Assembly: GCA_036824245.1 (NCBI GenBank)
Contig: DAITAO010000001.1
Coordinates: 1-64,000, forward strand
DNA length: 64,000 nt
Source of the DNA: JACVRM01 sp036824245
GTDB taxonomy: Bacteria > Actinomycetota > Thermoleophilia > Gaiellales > Gaiellaceae
Direction: 5' to 3'
The notes beneath the pieces are model-generated. The model had not been told where the DNA came from. It worked only from the letters and a program-made list of their open reading frames with translations, and did no database searches. The translations under genes were made by a program, and so were the position numbers. Of the stretch, positions 15,180-23,790 are shown one piece after another (position 1 is the first letter of the stretch; each line of letters starts with the position of its first letter).

Positions 15180-16004
15180 CTAGCTGGCGTCCCTGCTGGA
15201 GCCCGCTTCGCCCTGGCCCTTGTCAGGGGCCGGCGCAACGGCTGGGCGCCCGCCCGCAGCGCTCCGCGAAGCGGGTGGAGTCGCGAACTCGCGTTCGGTC
15301 TGCGCGAGCAGCGCTTCGACTACGCGCGTGATCGCCGGCTCGCCGAGTCCCGCGGCGGAGAGCAGCTGCTCGGCACCCTGCTGGGCGCGCGTCATGATCG
15401 TCGAGGCCTGTGCGCGGGCCCACTCGAGCGTCTGCTCGACCTCGGCGCGCGCCGAGTTCGTCAGCTCCGTGGCCTGGTGTCGTGACTGCTCCAGCAACCG
15501 CGCCGCGCGCGCCTCCGCCTCTCGGAGCTCCTGGCTCGAGTCGCGGTTCGCGTCCGCCAGCAGCTGGCGCGCCTCGTTGCGCGCCGCATTCAGCGTCTCC
15601 GCGCGCAGGCGCTCGCTCTCCTGGCGGAAGCGCTCGACGTCGGCCTCCGTCTGCTGGAGCTCCTGCTGCCGCCGGCGAATTTCCGCCTCGGTGCGCCGCA
15701 GCTGTGCGGCAGAGGCCCGCTGAGCGTCGCGTTCCAGGACATCTGCGAATTCGGCAGCCTCGCGGATGAGGTGCAACGCGTCCATGCGCATGGCGTGCCC
15801 GGTCGGCTCGACGTCCGCTGTGCGCCCGGCGGCCTTCAGCACGCGGAGCTGGGCCTGCAGCTGTACGACGTGGCGCCGGTACGAGTCAAAGGCCTCGCGG
15901 ACCGCGTCGACGTCGTACCCGTGCTCGGAGGTGCGCAGGTCCTCGAGTCGAGGCAGCGACGTGATCGACGGCGTGGGAGTCCGGGCGGTTTCTTCAGTGG
16001 CCAT
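15180..16004 (-). CDS. Coiled-coil protein, DivIVA-like
   Basis: 274 aa. A short N-terminal region contains GYDVDAVREAFDSYRRHVVQLQAQL, the type of sequence seen in DivIVA/GpsB-like proteins; residues about 85-240 are a long heptad-rich helix full of Arg/Glu/Ala (AEIRRRQQELQQTEADVERFRQ...), and the tail is Pro/Gly/Ala-rich. Such proteins mark curved membrane or the septum, which fits the membrane-anchored genes downstream. It starts 4 nt after aspS. A general ATP-synthase-b-like coiled coil cannot be excluded. Confidence 0.65.
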   Translation of the reverse strand: MATEETARTPTPSITSLPRLEDLRTSEHGYDVDAVREAFDSYRRHVVQLQAQLRVLKAAGRTADVEPTGHAMRMDALHLIREAAEFADVLERDAQRASAAQLRRTEAEIRRRQQELQQTEADVERFRQESERLRAETLNAARNEARQLLADANRDSSQELREAEARAARLLEQSRHQATELTNSARAEVEQTLEWARAQASTIMTRAQQGAEQLLSAAGLGEPAITRVVEALLAQTEREFATPPASRSAAGGRPAVAPAPDKGQGEAGSSRDAS

Positions 16005-16008
16005 GCGT

Positions 16009-17832
16009 CTACTCCTCGTCCAGCGCGAGCGGTCGCTCCGCGCTCCGTTCCAAGTATGACGCTTCTATCGGCGTCTGTTGGCCCATTGTTGAGCCCTCAC
16101 CGTCAGATGAGATGACCACGAGCCCCAGCTCGTCGAGCTGCTCCTGTGGCAACTCGGTCGGCGCGTCGGTCATGTAGTCGAACCCGACCTGGTTCTTGGG
16201 AAACGCCTGCGTATCGCGGATGCGTGGCTCGGCCAGGAGCGCCATGACGAGCCGGTCGATCCCGGAAGCTATGCCGCCGTGCGGCGGCGCGCCCATGGCG
16301 AGCGCGTCGAGCAGGAAGCCGAACTTCTCGCGCTGCTCCTCGGGCCCGATACCGAGGTACTCGAACACCATCTGCTGGAGCTCCGGCTCGTGGATCCGGA
16401 ACGAGCCGCCTGCGAGTTCGAGCCCGTTGCCGACAAGGTCGTATGCGACCGCGCGCGCCGCGCCCGGATCGGTGACGAACAGCTCGAGCGTATCGTCGGT
16501 CGGCCGCGTGAACGGGTGGTGCGCCGCGTGCCACGTGCCGGTCTCCTCGTCGAACTCGGCGGCGTTCATGTCGACCACCCACAGGAACTCCCACCGGGAC
16601 TGGTCGATCAGATCCAGCTCGCGGGCGAAATGCAGCCGCAGCAGCCCGAGCACCTTGGCCGCTATGCGGGGCTCGTCGGCCGCAAAGAGCAACGTGTGGC
16701 CCGGCTCGAGCAGCTCCTCCAGCAGCTCGTCCGAGAGGAACTTCGCGATCGGCGACGACACCTCGCCTCCGGCGCGGAAGACGATGTAGGCGAGACCCTT
16801 GGCGCCCCAGGACTTGGCCTGCGCCTCGAGCGCATCCAACTCGGAGCGCGACAGCTCCTTCGGCACCGCCAGGTAGCGCACGCACGGAGCGTTCGCGAAC
16901 ACGCCGAACTCCGAGTCGCGCGTCGCCACGGTCGCCTCCTGGATCTCCAGGCCGAAACGCAGGTCGGGGCGGTCGATGCCGAAGCGCAGGATGGCCTCGT
17001 CGTACTGCATGCGCTGGAAAGGCGTCTGCAGGTCGACGCCGATGCACTCGCGCCAGATGCGCTGCACGATTCGCTCCATGAGCCCGAACAGGTACTCCCG
17101 GTCGGGGAACGCCATCTCGACGTCGAGCTGCGTCAGCTCCTGGAGCTTGTCGGCGCGGGGATCCTCGTCGCGGAAGCAGCGTGCGATCTGGTAGTAGCGC
17201 TCGAAGCCCGAGATGACAAGCAGCTGCTTGGCGATCTGCGGCGACTGCGGCAGCGCGTAGAACTTGCCCTTCTGCAGGCGCGACGGCACCACGAAGTCGC
17301 GCGCGCCCTCGGGAGTCGGCTTCCAGAGGATGGGCGTCTCGATGTCGACGAAGCCTTCCGCCTCCATCTCCTCGCGAATGATCCTGACGAGCTGCGCGCG
17401 CACGCGGATGTTGCGCTGCATGTGGTCGCGCCGCAGGTCGATCCAGCGGTAGCGCTGCCGAAGCGCCTCGTCGACGTTCTCCTCGTCGAGCTGGAAAGGC
17501 AGCGGCGGGCATGTGCTGAGCACACGGAGCGTGTCCACCTGGAGCTCGACGTCCCCGGTGGGCAGATTGGGGTTGACGGCCTCGGGCGCGCGAGCCACCA
17601 GCTCGCCTTCGGCTTGGAGGACGAACTCGTTGCGAATGTCGTGCGCGGTCTGCGCCGCCTCCGGGGCGCGCTCGGGATTGACGACCAGCTGAAGCATGCC
17701 GCTCTCGTCGCGCAGGTCGATGAAGACGAGACCACCGTGGTCGCGGCGCCGCGCGACCCAGCCGGCGACCGTCGCGCGCCTGCCGACGAGCTCTCTGCGC
17801 GCGTCGCCGGATCTCAGATCCCTCCAGCTCAT
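16009..17832 (-). CDS. aspS: Aspartyl-tRNA synthetase
   Basis: 607 aa, bacterial length: N-terminal OB anticodon domain (TVAGWVARRRDHGGLVFIDLRD), class II core with motif 2 RCFRDEDPRADKLQELTQLD, the GAD insertion, and motif 3 GGIASGIDRLVMALL. Whether it charges tRNA-Asn as well cannot be told here. Its ATG overlaps the hisS stop (ATGA). Confidence 0.96.
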   Translation of the reverse strand: MSWRDLRSGDARRELVGRRATVAGWVARRRDHGGLVFIDLRDESGMLQLVVNPERAPEAAQTAHDIRNEFVLQAEGELVARAPEAVNPNLPTGDVELQVDTLRVLSTCPPLPFQLDEENVDEALRQRYRWIDLRRDHMQRNIRVRAQLVRIIREEMEAEGFVDIETPILWKPTPEGARDFVVPSRLQKGKFYALPQSPQIAKQLLVISGFERYYQIARCFRDEDPRADKLQELTQLDVEMAFPDREYLFGLMERIVQRIWRECIGVDLQTPFQRMQYDEAILRFGIDRPDLRFGLEIQEATVATRDSEFGVFANAPCVRYLAVPKELSRSELDALEAQAKSWGAKGLAYIVFRAGGEVSSPIAKFLSDELLEELLEPGHTLLFAADEPRIAAKVLGLLRLHFARELDLIDQSRWEFLWVVDMNAAEFDEETGTWHAAHHPFTRPTDDTLELFVTDPGAARAVAYDLVGNGLELAGGSFRIHEPELQQMVFEYLGIGPEEQREKFGFLLDALAMGAPPHGGIASGIDRLVMALLAEPRIRDTQAFPKNQVGFDYMTDAPTELPQEQLDELGLVVISSDGEGSTMGQQTPIEASYLERSAERPLALDEE

Positions 17833-19058
17833 TCGGTCACCCTAGCCACGACCTGATCGAGGCTGACGCGCACGTCCTCCTTGCCACGCTCGCGCAGCGT
17901 CGCTCCGTCGGGGCCGATGATGACGATGACCCTCGCCCCAAGGCGGCCGGCCTGCGTCAGCTGACCCTTCAGCGAGCGCCGCGCGTAGTCCGTGTCGGCG
18001 GCGATGCCGCGCCGGCGCAGCTCTGCGAGCAGCGTCACGACTTGGTCGCGCGAGCCGCCCCCCTCCTGCGCCAGGAACACGTCGAGCCCGGCCGCGGGCG
18101 GGTGCCGCTCCCCGACCGAAAGCAGCAGGCGCTCGATGCCTGCACCGAAGCCGATGCCCGGCGTGGGCGGCCCGCCGATCGCCTCGATGAGCCCGTCATA
18201 GCGGCCGCCGCCACAGATCGAATCCTGTGCGCCGATCGCCTCGTCCCTGAACTCGAACGTGGTGCGCGTGTAGTAGTCGAGCCCGCGCACCAGCGTGGGC
18301 GCAAGCTCGTAGGCCACACCTAATCGATCCAGGTAGGCACGCACGAGCGCGAAGTGCTCCCGGCACGGCTCGCAGAGCGATTCGCCGATCGTGGGCGCGT
18401 CGCGCAGCAGCGCCTGCGTGCGCTCGCTCTTGACGTCGAAAACGCGAAGCGGTGTCGTTGCGCGCTTGGCGCGCGCCTCTTCGTCGAGATCCGCCTCGTG
18501 CTCGTCCAGCCACGCCGTCAACCGCTCGACGTACGCCGGCCGGCAGTTCGCGTCGCCGATCGAGTTCAGGTAGAGGACGTAGTTCGTGACATCCAGCCGG
18601 CGCGCGAGCTCCGCGTACAGCTGGATGATCTCCGCGTCGAGCGCGGGGTCGTCCGAGCCGATCGCCTCGACAGACAGCTGCCAGTGCTCCCGGTAGCGGC
18701 CGCGCTGGGGACGCTCGTAGCGCCACATCGGCCCGATCGTGTAGAGCTTCTGCGGCTGCGGCTCACGGTGCAGGCCGTGCTCGAGATACGCGCGCGCGAT
18801 GGGGGCCGTCCCTTCGGTCCGCAACGTGAGCGAGCGGCCCCCTCGGTCAGTGAACGTGTACGTCTCCTTCTGCACGACGTCCGAGCCCTCGCCAGACGTG
18901 CGCACGATCAGGTCGGTGTCCTCGATGCCGGGCGTGTCGATGCGCTTGTAGTCGTACAGCGCGCACACCGCCTCCATCTCGCCCCGCACCCAGGCCCAGA
19001 GCGGCTGCTCGGCCGGAAGAATGTCTTGCGTACCCCGTGGGGCCTCGAACTTCGTCAC
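17829..19058 (-). CDS. hisS: Histidyl-tRNA synthetase
   Basis: 409 aa. N-terminus APRGTQDILPAEQPLW, motif 2 GPMWRYERPQRGRYREHWQ, histidine motifs VRGLDYYTRTTFEF and ICGGGRYDGL, motif 3 GFGAGIERLLL, and a C-terminal anticodon domain (VRVSLDQVV). GTG start at 19058, overlapping the stop of the MBL gene (GTGA); the frame stays open upstream but the extra residues are a shadow of that gene. Confidence 0.96.
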   Translation of the reverse strand: MTKFEAPRGTQDILPAEQPLWAWVRGEMEAVCALYDYKRIDTPGIEDTDLIVRTSGEGSDVVQKETYTFTDRGGRSLTLRTEGTAPIARAYLEHGLHREPQPQKLYTIGPMWRYERPQRGRYREHWQLSVEAIGSDDPALDAEIIQLYAELARRLDVTNYVLYLNSIGDANCRPAYVERLTAWLDEHEADLDEEARAKRATTPLRVFDVKSERTQALLRDAPTIGESLCEPCREHFALVRAYLDRLGVAYELAPTLVRGLDYYTRTTFEFRDEAIGAQDSICGGGRYDGLIEAIGGPPTPGIGFGAGIERLLLSVGERHPPAAGLDVFLAQEGGGSRDQVVTLLAELRRRGIAADTDYARRSLKGQLTQAGRLGARVIVIIGPDGATLRERGKEDVRVSLDQVVARVTE

Positions 19059-19699
19059 CGGGGTGCCCGCAACTCCGCGAGGAACGGGTTGCGGGCCAAC
19101 TCGTCCCCCAGCGTGGTGGGCGGCCCGTGGCCGGGGTAGACGACCGTTCCGGGCGGGAACTGCTCGCCGAGCGAGCGGATCGAGTCGAGCAGCGTGTCCC
19201 AGTCGCCACCCGGCAGGTCGGTGCGGCCCACCGAGCCGGCGAATACGACGTCGCCGGAGAAGAGCGCCCCGTCGGCGTAGAACGCGACGTGCCCGGGAGA
19301 ATGACCCGGCACGAGCAGCGTGCGCCACCCGACGCCGCCCACCTCGAACTCCTCGTCGCCGGCCAGGCGCACTTCGGGCGAGTAGGGCCGGATGCGCACG
19401 CCCTGGGCCGCGAACCAGTTGTCCGGGCTCTCGAGAACCGGCGCCTCCAGCTCGGACATGTAGACGGGTGCCTCGGTGCCCTCGGCAAGGTCGGCCACGC
19501 CGCCCAGGTGGTCCCAGTGCGCGTGTGTGACGAGGATTGCCACGCAGCGCGCCCCGGCGCGCGCGAGCTCCAGTCGCAGCTGCGCGACGTCACCGCCAGG
19601 GTCGACGACCACGGCCTCTCGCGCGACTCGCGACGCGCGCACGAGATAGCAGTTGGTGCCGATCGGCGGCACCTCGAGGCGGTCGACGGCGAGCGGCAT
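19055..19699 (-). CDS. MBL-fold hydrolase (glyoxalase II-like)
   Basis: 214 aa metallo-beta-lactamase fold protein: PIGTNCYLV, the metal motif THAHWDH, LVPGHSPGHVAFY, SGDVVFAGSVGRTDLPGGD and YPGHGPPT. This subgroup includes hydroxyacylglutathione hydrolase-like thioesterases; the substrate here is unknown, and it commonly neighbours hisS in actinobacteria. ATG 19699 is chosen because homologous sequence starts at once and a TACACT hexamer lies 10 nt upstream. It heads the hisS-aspS operon. Confidence 0.9.
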   Translation of the reverse strand: MPLAVDRLEVPPIGTNCYLVRASRVAREAVVVDPGGDVAQLRLELARAGARCVAILVTHAHWDHLGGVADLAEGTEAPVYMSELEAPVLESPDNWFAAQGVRIRPYSPEVRLAGDEEFEVGGVGWRTLLVPGHSPGHVAFYADGALFSGDVVFAGSVGRTDLPGGDWDTLLDSIRSLGEQFPPGTVVYPGHGPPTTLGDELARNPFLAELRAPR

Positions 19700-19709
19700 C
19701 GTGCGGCCG

Positions 19710-19715
19710 AGTGTA
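19710..19715 (-). promoter_or_regulatory. Putative -10 of the MBL-hisS-aspS operon
   Basis: TACACT on the minus strand, 10 nt before the ATG, implying a leader of about three nucleotides. Confidence 0.4.
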
Positions 19716-19744
19716 ACGGCGCCGTTCGGCCCTTCCCGACGGCA

Positions 19745-19750
19745 TAGGAT
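19745..19750 (+). promoter_or_regulatory. Putative -10 of the cupin-like gene
   Basis: TAGGAT, 7 nt before the TTG at 19758; no Shine-Dalgarno is present, so a leaderless mRNA is predicted. Confidence 0.4.
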
Positions 19751-19757
19751 CCACTCG

Positions 19758-20096
19758 TTGCGCAGCTGGAATCTGCTCGAGATCGACGCTCCCGCAGGCA
19801 CGCGAGATCCTGTCGTGTTGCACTCGACCGGCGACGCGCGCGCCGTCCTGGTCGTGCTGAACCCGGGCCAGGCGCTCGGTGACCATCAGATCAAGGAGAA
19901 CGCCTACATGGCGGTCGTCGACGGGAGCGTCGTGGTCGGGTCCGGCGGCGAGCGCCACGAGTCGGGCGCAGGCACGCTCCTCTACTTCGACGCGGACGAG
20001 CGGCGTTCCGTGCGAACCGAGCAGGGCGCCCGGATCCTCCTCCTGCTCACACCCTGGCCGGGCGAAGGCCACTACCGCGGCGGCGACGCCGCCTAG
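19758..20096 (+). CDS. Small cupin-fold protein
   Basis: 112 aa. The strand pattern LNPGQALGDHQIKENAYMAVVDGSVVVGSGGERHESGAGTLLYFDADERRSV is a single cupin domain, with the metal-ligand positions only partly kept (His in GDHQ, Glu in KENAY). It may bind a small molecule or be a non-enzymatic sensor. TTG start chosen because it follows a -10-like hexamer by 7 nt and because upstream codons run over the divergent MBL gene. Confidence 0.7.
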   Translation: MRSWNLLEIDAPAGTRDPVVLHSTGDARAVLVVLNPGQALGDHQIKENAYMAVVDGSVVVGSGGERHESGAGTLLYFDADERRSVRTEQGARILLLLTPWPGEGHYRGGDAA

Positions 20097-20184
20097 CAAC
20101 ACGTTCGTGCCAGCGTGAAGTCTGGGACGCGGTCCTGGCGGAGTCCGAACGTCAGGCTTGGGCGCCTGGTCGCCGTTTCGGGAT

Positions 20185-20589
20185 TTATCCGCGGCCGGTG
20201 CGGCGCACGTACGCGCGATACATGATCGTGTCCATCAGATAGCCGAAGGGCACGAAGAACGCCATCAGTATGAGCGTGTTGATGACGATGCCGAGCAGCT
20301 GGAGATCTCGGTTCAGCAGGTAGAGGACACCGAACATGAGGGGTGCGAATATGAGGCCGCGGCGCAGCGCCTTTCGCCACGAGGCGGGCTCCACGACGCG
20401 AGACGGACCTCTACCGCGACTGCCGGCCTTCGGCTTCGTCTTGTCCTTCGGGCGCTGCGCCTTGCCGTTCCGGCTCGGCTCGGGCAGCTCGTCGGGCTCG
20501 ACCTCGTGGCCTTCCTCGTCGACGTAGACGAACTCGTACTCGTGGCGGCGGCCTTTTTGCCGGCGTCTGCGCTGCTTGCGAGACGGCAT
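20185..20589 (-). CDS. Conserved two-helix membrane protein
   Basis: 134 aa. Very basic N-terminus (MPSRKQRRRRQKGRR), an acidic patch EYVDEEGHEVEPDELPEP-like, a basic linker, and two C-terminal transmembrane helices (about 85-103 and 107-127). Proteins of this plan are widespread in actinobacteria and uncharacterised. ATG 20589 taken; a start nine codons upstream is possible. It follows hutI by 56 nt on the same strand. Confidence 0.65.
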   Translation of the reverse strand: MPSRKQRRRRQKGRRHEYEFVYVDEEGHEVEPDELPEPSRNGKAQRPKDKTKPKAGSRGRGPSRVVEPASWRKALRRGLIFAPLMFGVLYLLNRDLQLLGIVINTLILMAFFVPFGYLMDTIMYRAYVRRTGRG

Positions 20590-20645
20590 GACTGCAAGCC
20601 TAGCGCCGCAGAACACGTCCGAGGATGGGCGCCGTTCGCCGTCGG

Positions 20646-21863
20646 CTACCGGCGCCAGACGAGCTCGCCGGCCAGGACGACTCCTGCAACCACGTCTCCG
20701 CCCATGTGGTAGGCGAGGTAGCGCCAGTCGGGCGCCTCGAGGAGGGTGAGGTCGGCCCGGTAGCCCGGCGCGATCCGGCCGACCTGTCCTGCGCGCCCCA
20801 GCACCTGGGCGGCGTTGACCGTGCAGGCGGCCAACGCCTCTGCGGGAGCGAGATGCAGCTGCGTGGCGGCCAGCGAGCAGACGAGCGGCAGGCTCTCGCA
20901 GAACGCGCTGCCCGGATTGAAGTCGGTCGCGAGCGAGACCGCGGCTCCCGCATCCACGAGAGCGCGCGCGGGCGGCATCGGACGGTCGAGGAAGAGCGCC
21001 GCTGCCGGCAGGAGCACGGCCGTCACCTCGCTGCGCGCCAGCGCCGCCACGCCGCCTGCTCCCGTGGCTTCGAGGTGGTCGACGGAGCGCGCGCCGAGCT
21101 CGATCGCGAGCGACACCGCCCCTTGCTCGGTGAACTGGTCGCCGTGCAGGCGCAGGGCCAGGCCGGCCGCGCGACAGGCCTCCAGGTAGCGACGCGCCTG
21201 GCGAGCGTCGAAGGCGCCGCGCTCGACGAACACGTCCGCGGCCTCGGCGAGCCTCGCCGCCTTCGGAAGCACATCCTCGAGCGCGAAGTCGAGGTAGGCG
21301 TCGGCATCATCGAACTCCGGGGGCACCGCGTGCGCCCCGAGCCAGGTGGCGATGCCGCCTGCCGCGGAGACGACTCGCAGCGACGCGAGCTCGATGTCTC
21401 GGTCCAGGCCGTAGCCGGACTTCGCTTCCCAGGTCGTCGTACCGGCATGCAGCATCCAGCCACGGTGCCGCTCGACCGCTCGCGCCAGACCCTGCTCTCC
21501 TGCTTCGCGCGTCGCGCGCACGGTTGCGAGGATCCCGCCGCCCGCAGCGTGCAGCTCCTCGTACGACGCGCCCGCCGCCCGCAGCGCGAACTCCTCGACG
21601 CGGTCAGCCGCGAAGCACGCGTGCGTGTGGCAGTCGACGAGCCCCGGCACCGCGCAGAGGGCGCGCCCGTCGACCTCGTCGACATCGCCAATGCCCGAGG
21701 GCAGATCCCGCATGCGACCGACCGCCGCAACGACGCCGTCTCGGCACAGGACGTACGCGTCTTCGAGCACGTCGACCTCGGCCAGCTCCCTCCCGCGCAG
21801 CGGCGCTCCGCGGCCCGCGGGACTCGCGACCTGTGCCAGGCCCCTGACGAGCAGCGACGTCAA
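20646..21863 (-). CDS. hutI: Imidazolonepropionase
   Basis: Third step of histidine degradation: opens imidazolone-5-propionate to N-formimino-L-glutamate. 405 aa amidohydrolase with the metal motif GLVDCHTHACF, LRLHGDQF, SVDHLEATG and the metal Asp in SLATDFNPGSAF. TTG start at 21863, 5 nt after the hutU stop; longer frames run over hutU. Confidence 0.95.
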   Translation of the reverse strand: MTSLLVRGLAQVASPAGRGAPLRGRELAEVDVLEDAYVLCRDGVVAAVGRMRDLPSGIGDVDEVDGRALCAVPGLVDCHTHACFAADRVEEFALRAAGASYEELHAAGGGILATVRATREAGEQGLARAVERHRGWMLHAGTTTWEAKSGYGLDRDIELASLRVVSAAGGIATWLGAHAVPPEFDDADAYLDFALEDVLPKAARLAEAADVFVERGAFDARQARRYLEACRAAGLALRLHGDQFTEQGAVSLAIELGARSVDHLEATGAGGVAALARSEVTAVLLPAAALFLDRPMPPARALVDAGAAVSLATDFNPGSAFCESLPLVCSLAATQLHLAPAEALAACTVNAAQVLGRAGQVGRIAPGYRADLTLLEAPDWRYLAYHMGGDVVAGVVLAGELVWRR

Positions 21864-21868
21864 ATCCG

Positions 21869-23572
21869 CTACGAGCCTTCGGCGGGCAGCTCGAGGCCGT
21901 GCTGCTGGGCGGCCTCGCGGGCACTCTCGTAGCCCGCATCCGCGTGGCGCAGAACGCCGGTGGCAGGATCGGCGGTGAGCACGCGCTCGAGCCGTTCGGC
22001 CATCTCGTCCGTGCCGTCGGCGACCACGACCATGCCCGCATGCAGCGAGTTCCCGATGCCGACGCCGCCACCGTGGTGCACGCTCACCCACGTCGCGCCG
22101 GCCGCCACATTGACGAGCGCGTTCAGGATCGGCCAGTCTGCGATCGCATCGGAGCCGTCGCGCATGGCTTCTGTCTCGCGGTACGGCGACGCGACCGATC
22201 CCGCATCGAGGTGATCGCGGCCGATCACTACCGGCGCGCGCACCTCGCCCGAGCGGACGAGCTCGTTGATCGCCTGGCCCGCCTGTGCCCGCCCGCCCAG
22301 GCCCAGCCAGCAGATGCGCGCTGGGAGCCCCTGGAAGGCAACGCGCTCACCCGCAAGCGTGAGCCAGCGCGTCAGCAGCGGGTCGTCCGCGAAGAGGTCG
22401 AGAAGCGCCCGGTCGATCGCCGCGATGTCACGCTCGTCCCCCGAGAGAGCCGCCCAGCGGAAGGGACCGGTGCCGCGGCAGAAGAGCGGGCGGATATAGG
22501 CCGGGACAAAGCCCGGATATGTAAACGCCTCCGCTACGCCACCCTCATAGGCCTCTCCACGTAGGTTGTTGCCATAATCGAAAACATGACTACCGGCCCG
22601 GACGTACTCCAGCAGGCCCTCGACATGGCGGATGATCGACTCACGCGCCCGGTGCAGGTAGTCGCTCGGATCCGCCGCACGCAGCGCGGCGGCCTCGTCG
22701 ACCGTCAGCCCCGCCGGGACGTATCCGTTGAGCGGGTCGTGCGCGGCCGTCTGGTCGGTAACGAGGTCGAAGTGCTCACCGCGGCGCGCGAGCTCCGGCA
22801 CGACTTCGGCGGCGTTGCCCAAGAGCCCTACGGAGAGCGCCTCGCCTCGCGCAGCGGCGTCGTGCACACGCGCTACTGCATCATCCACCGATTCCGTCGC
22901 CTCGTCGAGGTAGCGGGTCTCCAGGCGGCGGCGGATACGCGCCGGATCGACCTCGATGCACAGGATGACCGCGCCGGCAAGCGTGGCGGCGAGCGGTTGC
23001 GCGCCGCCCATGCCGCCCAGGCCGGCGGTCAGGATCGTGCGGCCGGCCAGATCCGGTGAGCCGAAGTGGGCCTCCCCCGCCGCGGCGAACGTCTGATACG
23101 TGCCTTGCAGGATTCCCTGGGTGCCGATGTAGATCCAGCTCCCGGCGGTCATCTGACCGTACATCGTCAACCCCTCGGCCTCCAGGCGCCGGAACTCGTC
23201 CCACGTCGCCCAGCGTGGCACGAGCAGCGAGTTCGCGATCAGTACGCGCGGTGCGCCGGGGTAGGTGCGCAGCACGCCCACGGGCTTGCCGCTCTGGACG
23301 AGCAGGGTCTCGTCCTCGCCCAGCGCGAGCAACGCGCGCACTATCGCCTTCAGTGCGGCGTGATTGCGCGCGGCCTTGCCCGAGCCGCCGTAGACGATGA
23401 GCTCCTCGGGGCGCTCGGCCACCTCCCGGTCGAGGTTGTTGAGCAGCATGCGCAGCGGAGCCTCGGTCGACCAGGAGCGCGCGTTCAGCGTCGTTCCGCG
23501 CGGCGCACGAATGCTGGCCAGGTCACCGCACAGACGCTCGACCGTGGCGTCCGGCGAGGTTGTCGAGCTCAC
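21869..23572 (-). CDS. hutU: Urocanate hydratase
   Basis: Second step of histidine degradation, NAD-dependent hydration of urocanate. 567 aa with YGGSGKAARN, GQMTAGSWIYIGTQGILQGTY, the NAD loop LTAGLGGMGGAQPLA, YVPAGLT, FDYGNNLRGEA and LPARICWLGLGGRAQAG. Start GTG 23572 overlaps the preceding small membrane protein stop (GTGA). Confidence 0.96.
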   Translation of the reverse strand: MSSTTSPDATVERLCGDLASIRAPRGTTLNARSWSTEAPLRMLLNNLDREVAERPEELIVYGGSGKAARNHAALKAIVRALLALGEDETLLVQSGKPVGVLRTYPGAPRVLIANSLLVPRWATWDEFRRLEAEGLTMYGQMTAGSWIYIGTQGILQGTYQTFAAAGEAHFGSPDLAGRTILTAGLGGMGGAQPLAATLAGAVILCIEVDPARIRRRLETRYLDEATESVDDAVARVHDAAARGEALSVGLLGNAAEVVPELARRGEHFDLVTDQTAAHDPLNGYVPAGLTVDEAAALRAADPSDYLHRARESIIRHVEGLLEYVRAGSHVFDYGNNLRGEAYEGGVAEAFTYPGFVPAYIRPLFCRGTGPFRWAALSGDERDIAAIDRALLDLFADDPLLTRWLTLAGERVAFQGLPARICWLGLGGRAQAGQAINELVRSGEVRAPVVIGRDHLDAGSVASPYRETEAMRDGSDAIADWPILNALVNVAAGATWVSVHHGGGVGIGNSLHAGMVVVADGTDEMAERLERVLTADPATGVLRHADAGYESAREAAQQHGLELPAEGS

Positions 23573-23790
23573 TTCCGGCTTTCGCGGGCGAGGCGCTCGC
23601 GAAACCGCCACCAGCTCCACACGGTCGCCACCGCGAAGAAGGCGAGCGCCACGAGCGAGGCCTTCGGGACGTCTCCGCCCGTGAGCGCCGCGACGCCGAC
23701 GATGATCAGGCTCAGGACCGCGTAGAAGATGGCACTGTCGCGGAAGGGCCGCTTTGGGACGGGCGGTTCAACGCCCCCGAAGCGGCTCAC
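23569..23790 (-). CDS. 73-residue two-helix membrane protein inside the hut operon
   Basis: Begins GTG 23790, overlapping the hutH stop (GTGA), and ends overlapping the hutU start (GTGA), so it is translationally coupled on both sides. Sequence: a Pro-rich cytoplasmic start (VEPPVPKRPFRDS), helix 1 (AIFYAVLSLIIVGVAALTG), helix 2 (ASLVALAFFAVATVWSWWRF) and a basic tail. No known hut component has this form; an uptake accessory or anchor for the soluble enzymes is a guess. Confidence 0.7.
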   Translation of the reverse strand: MSRFGGVEPPVPKRPFRDSAIFYAVLSLIIVGVAALTGGDVPKASLVALAFFAVATVWSWWRFRERLARESRK

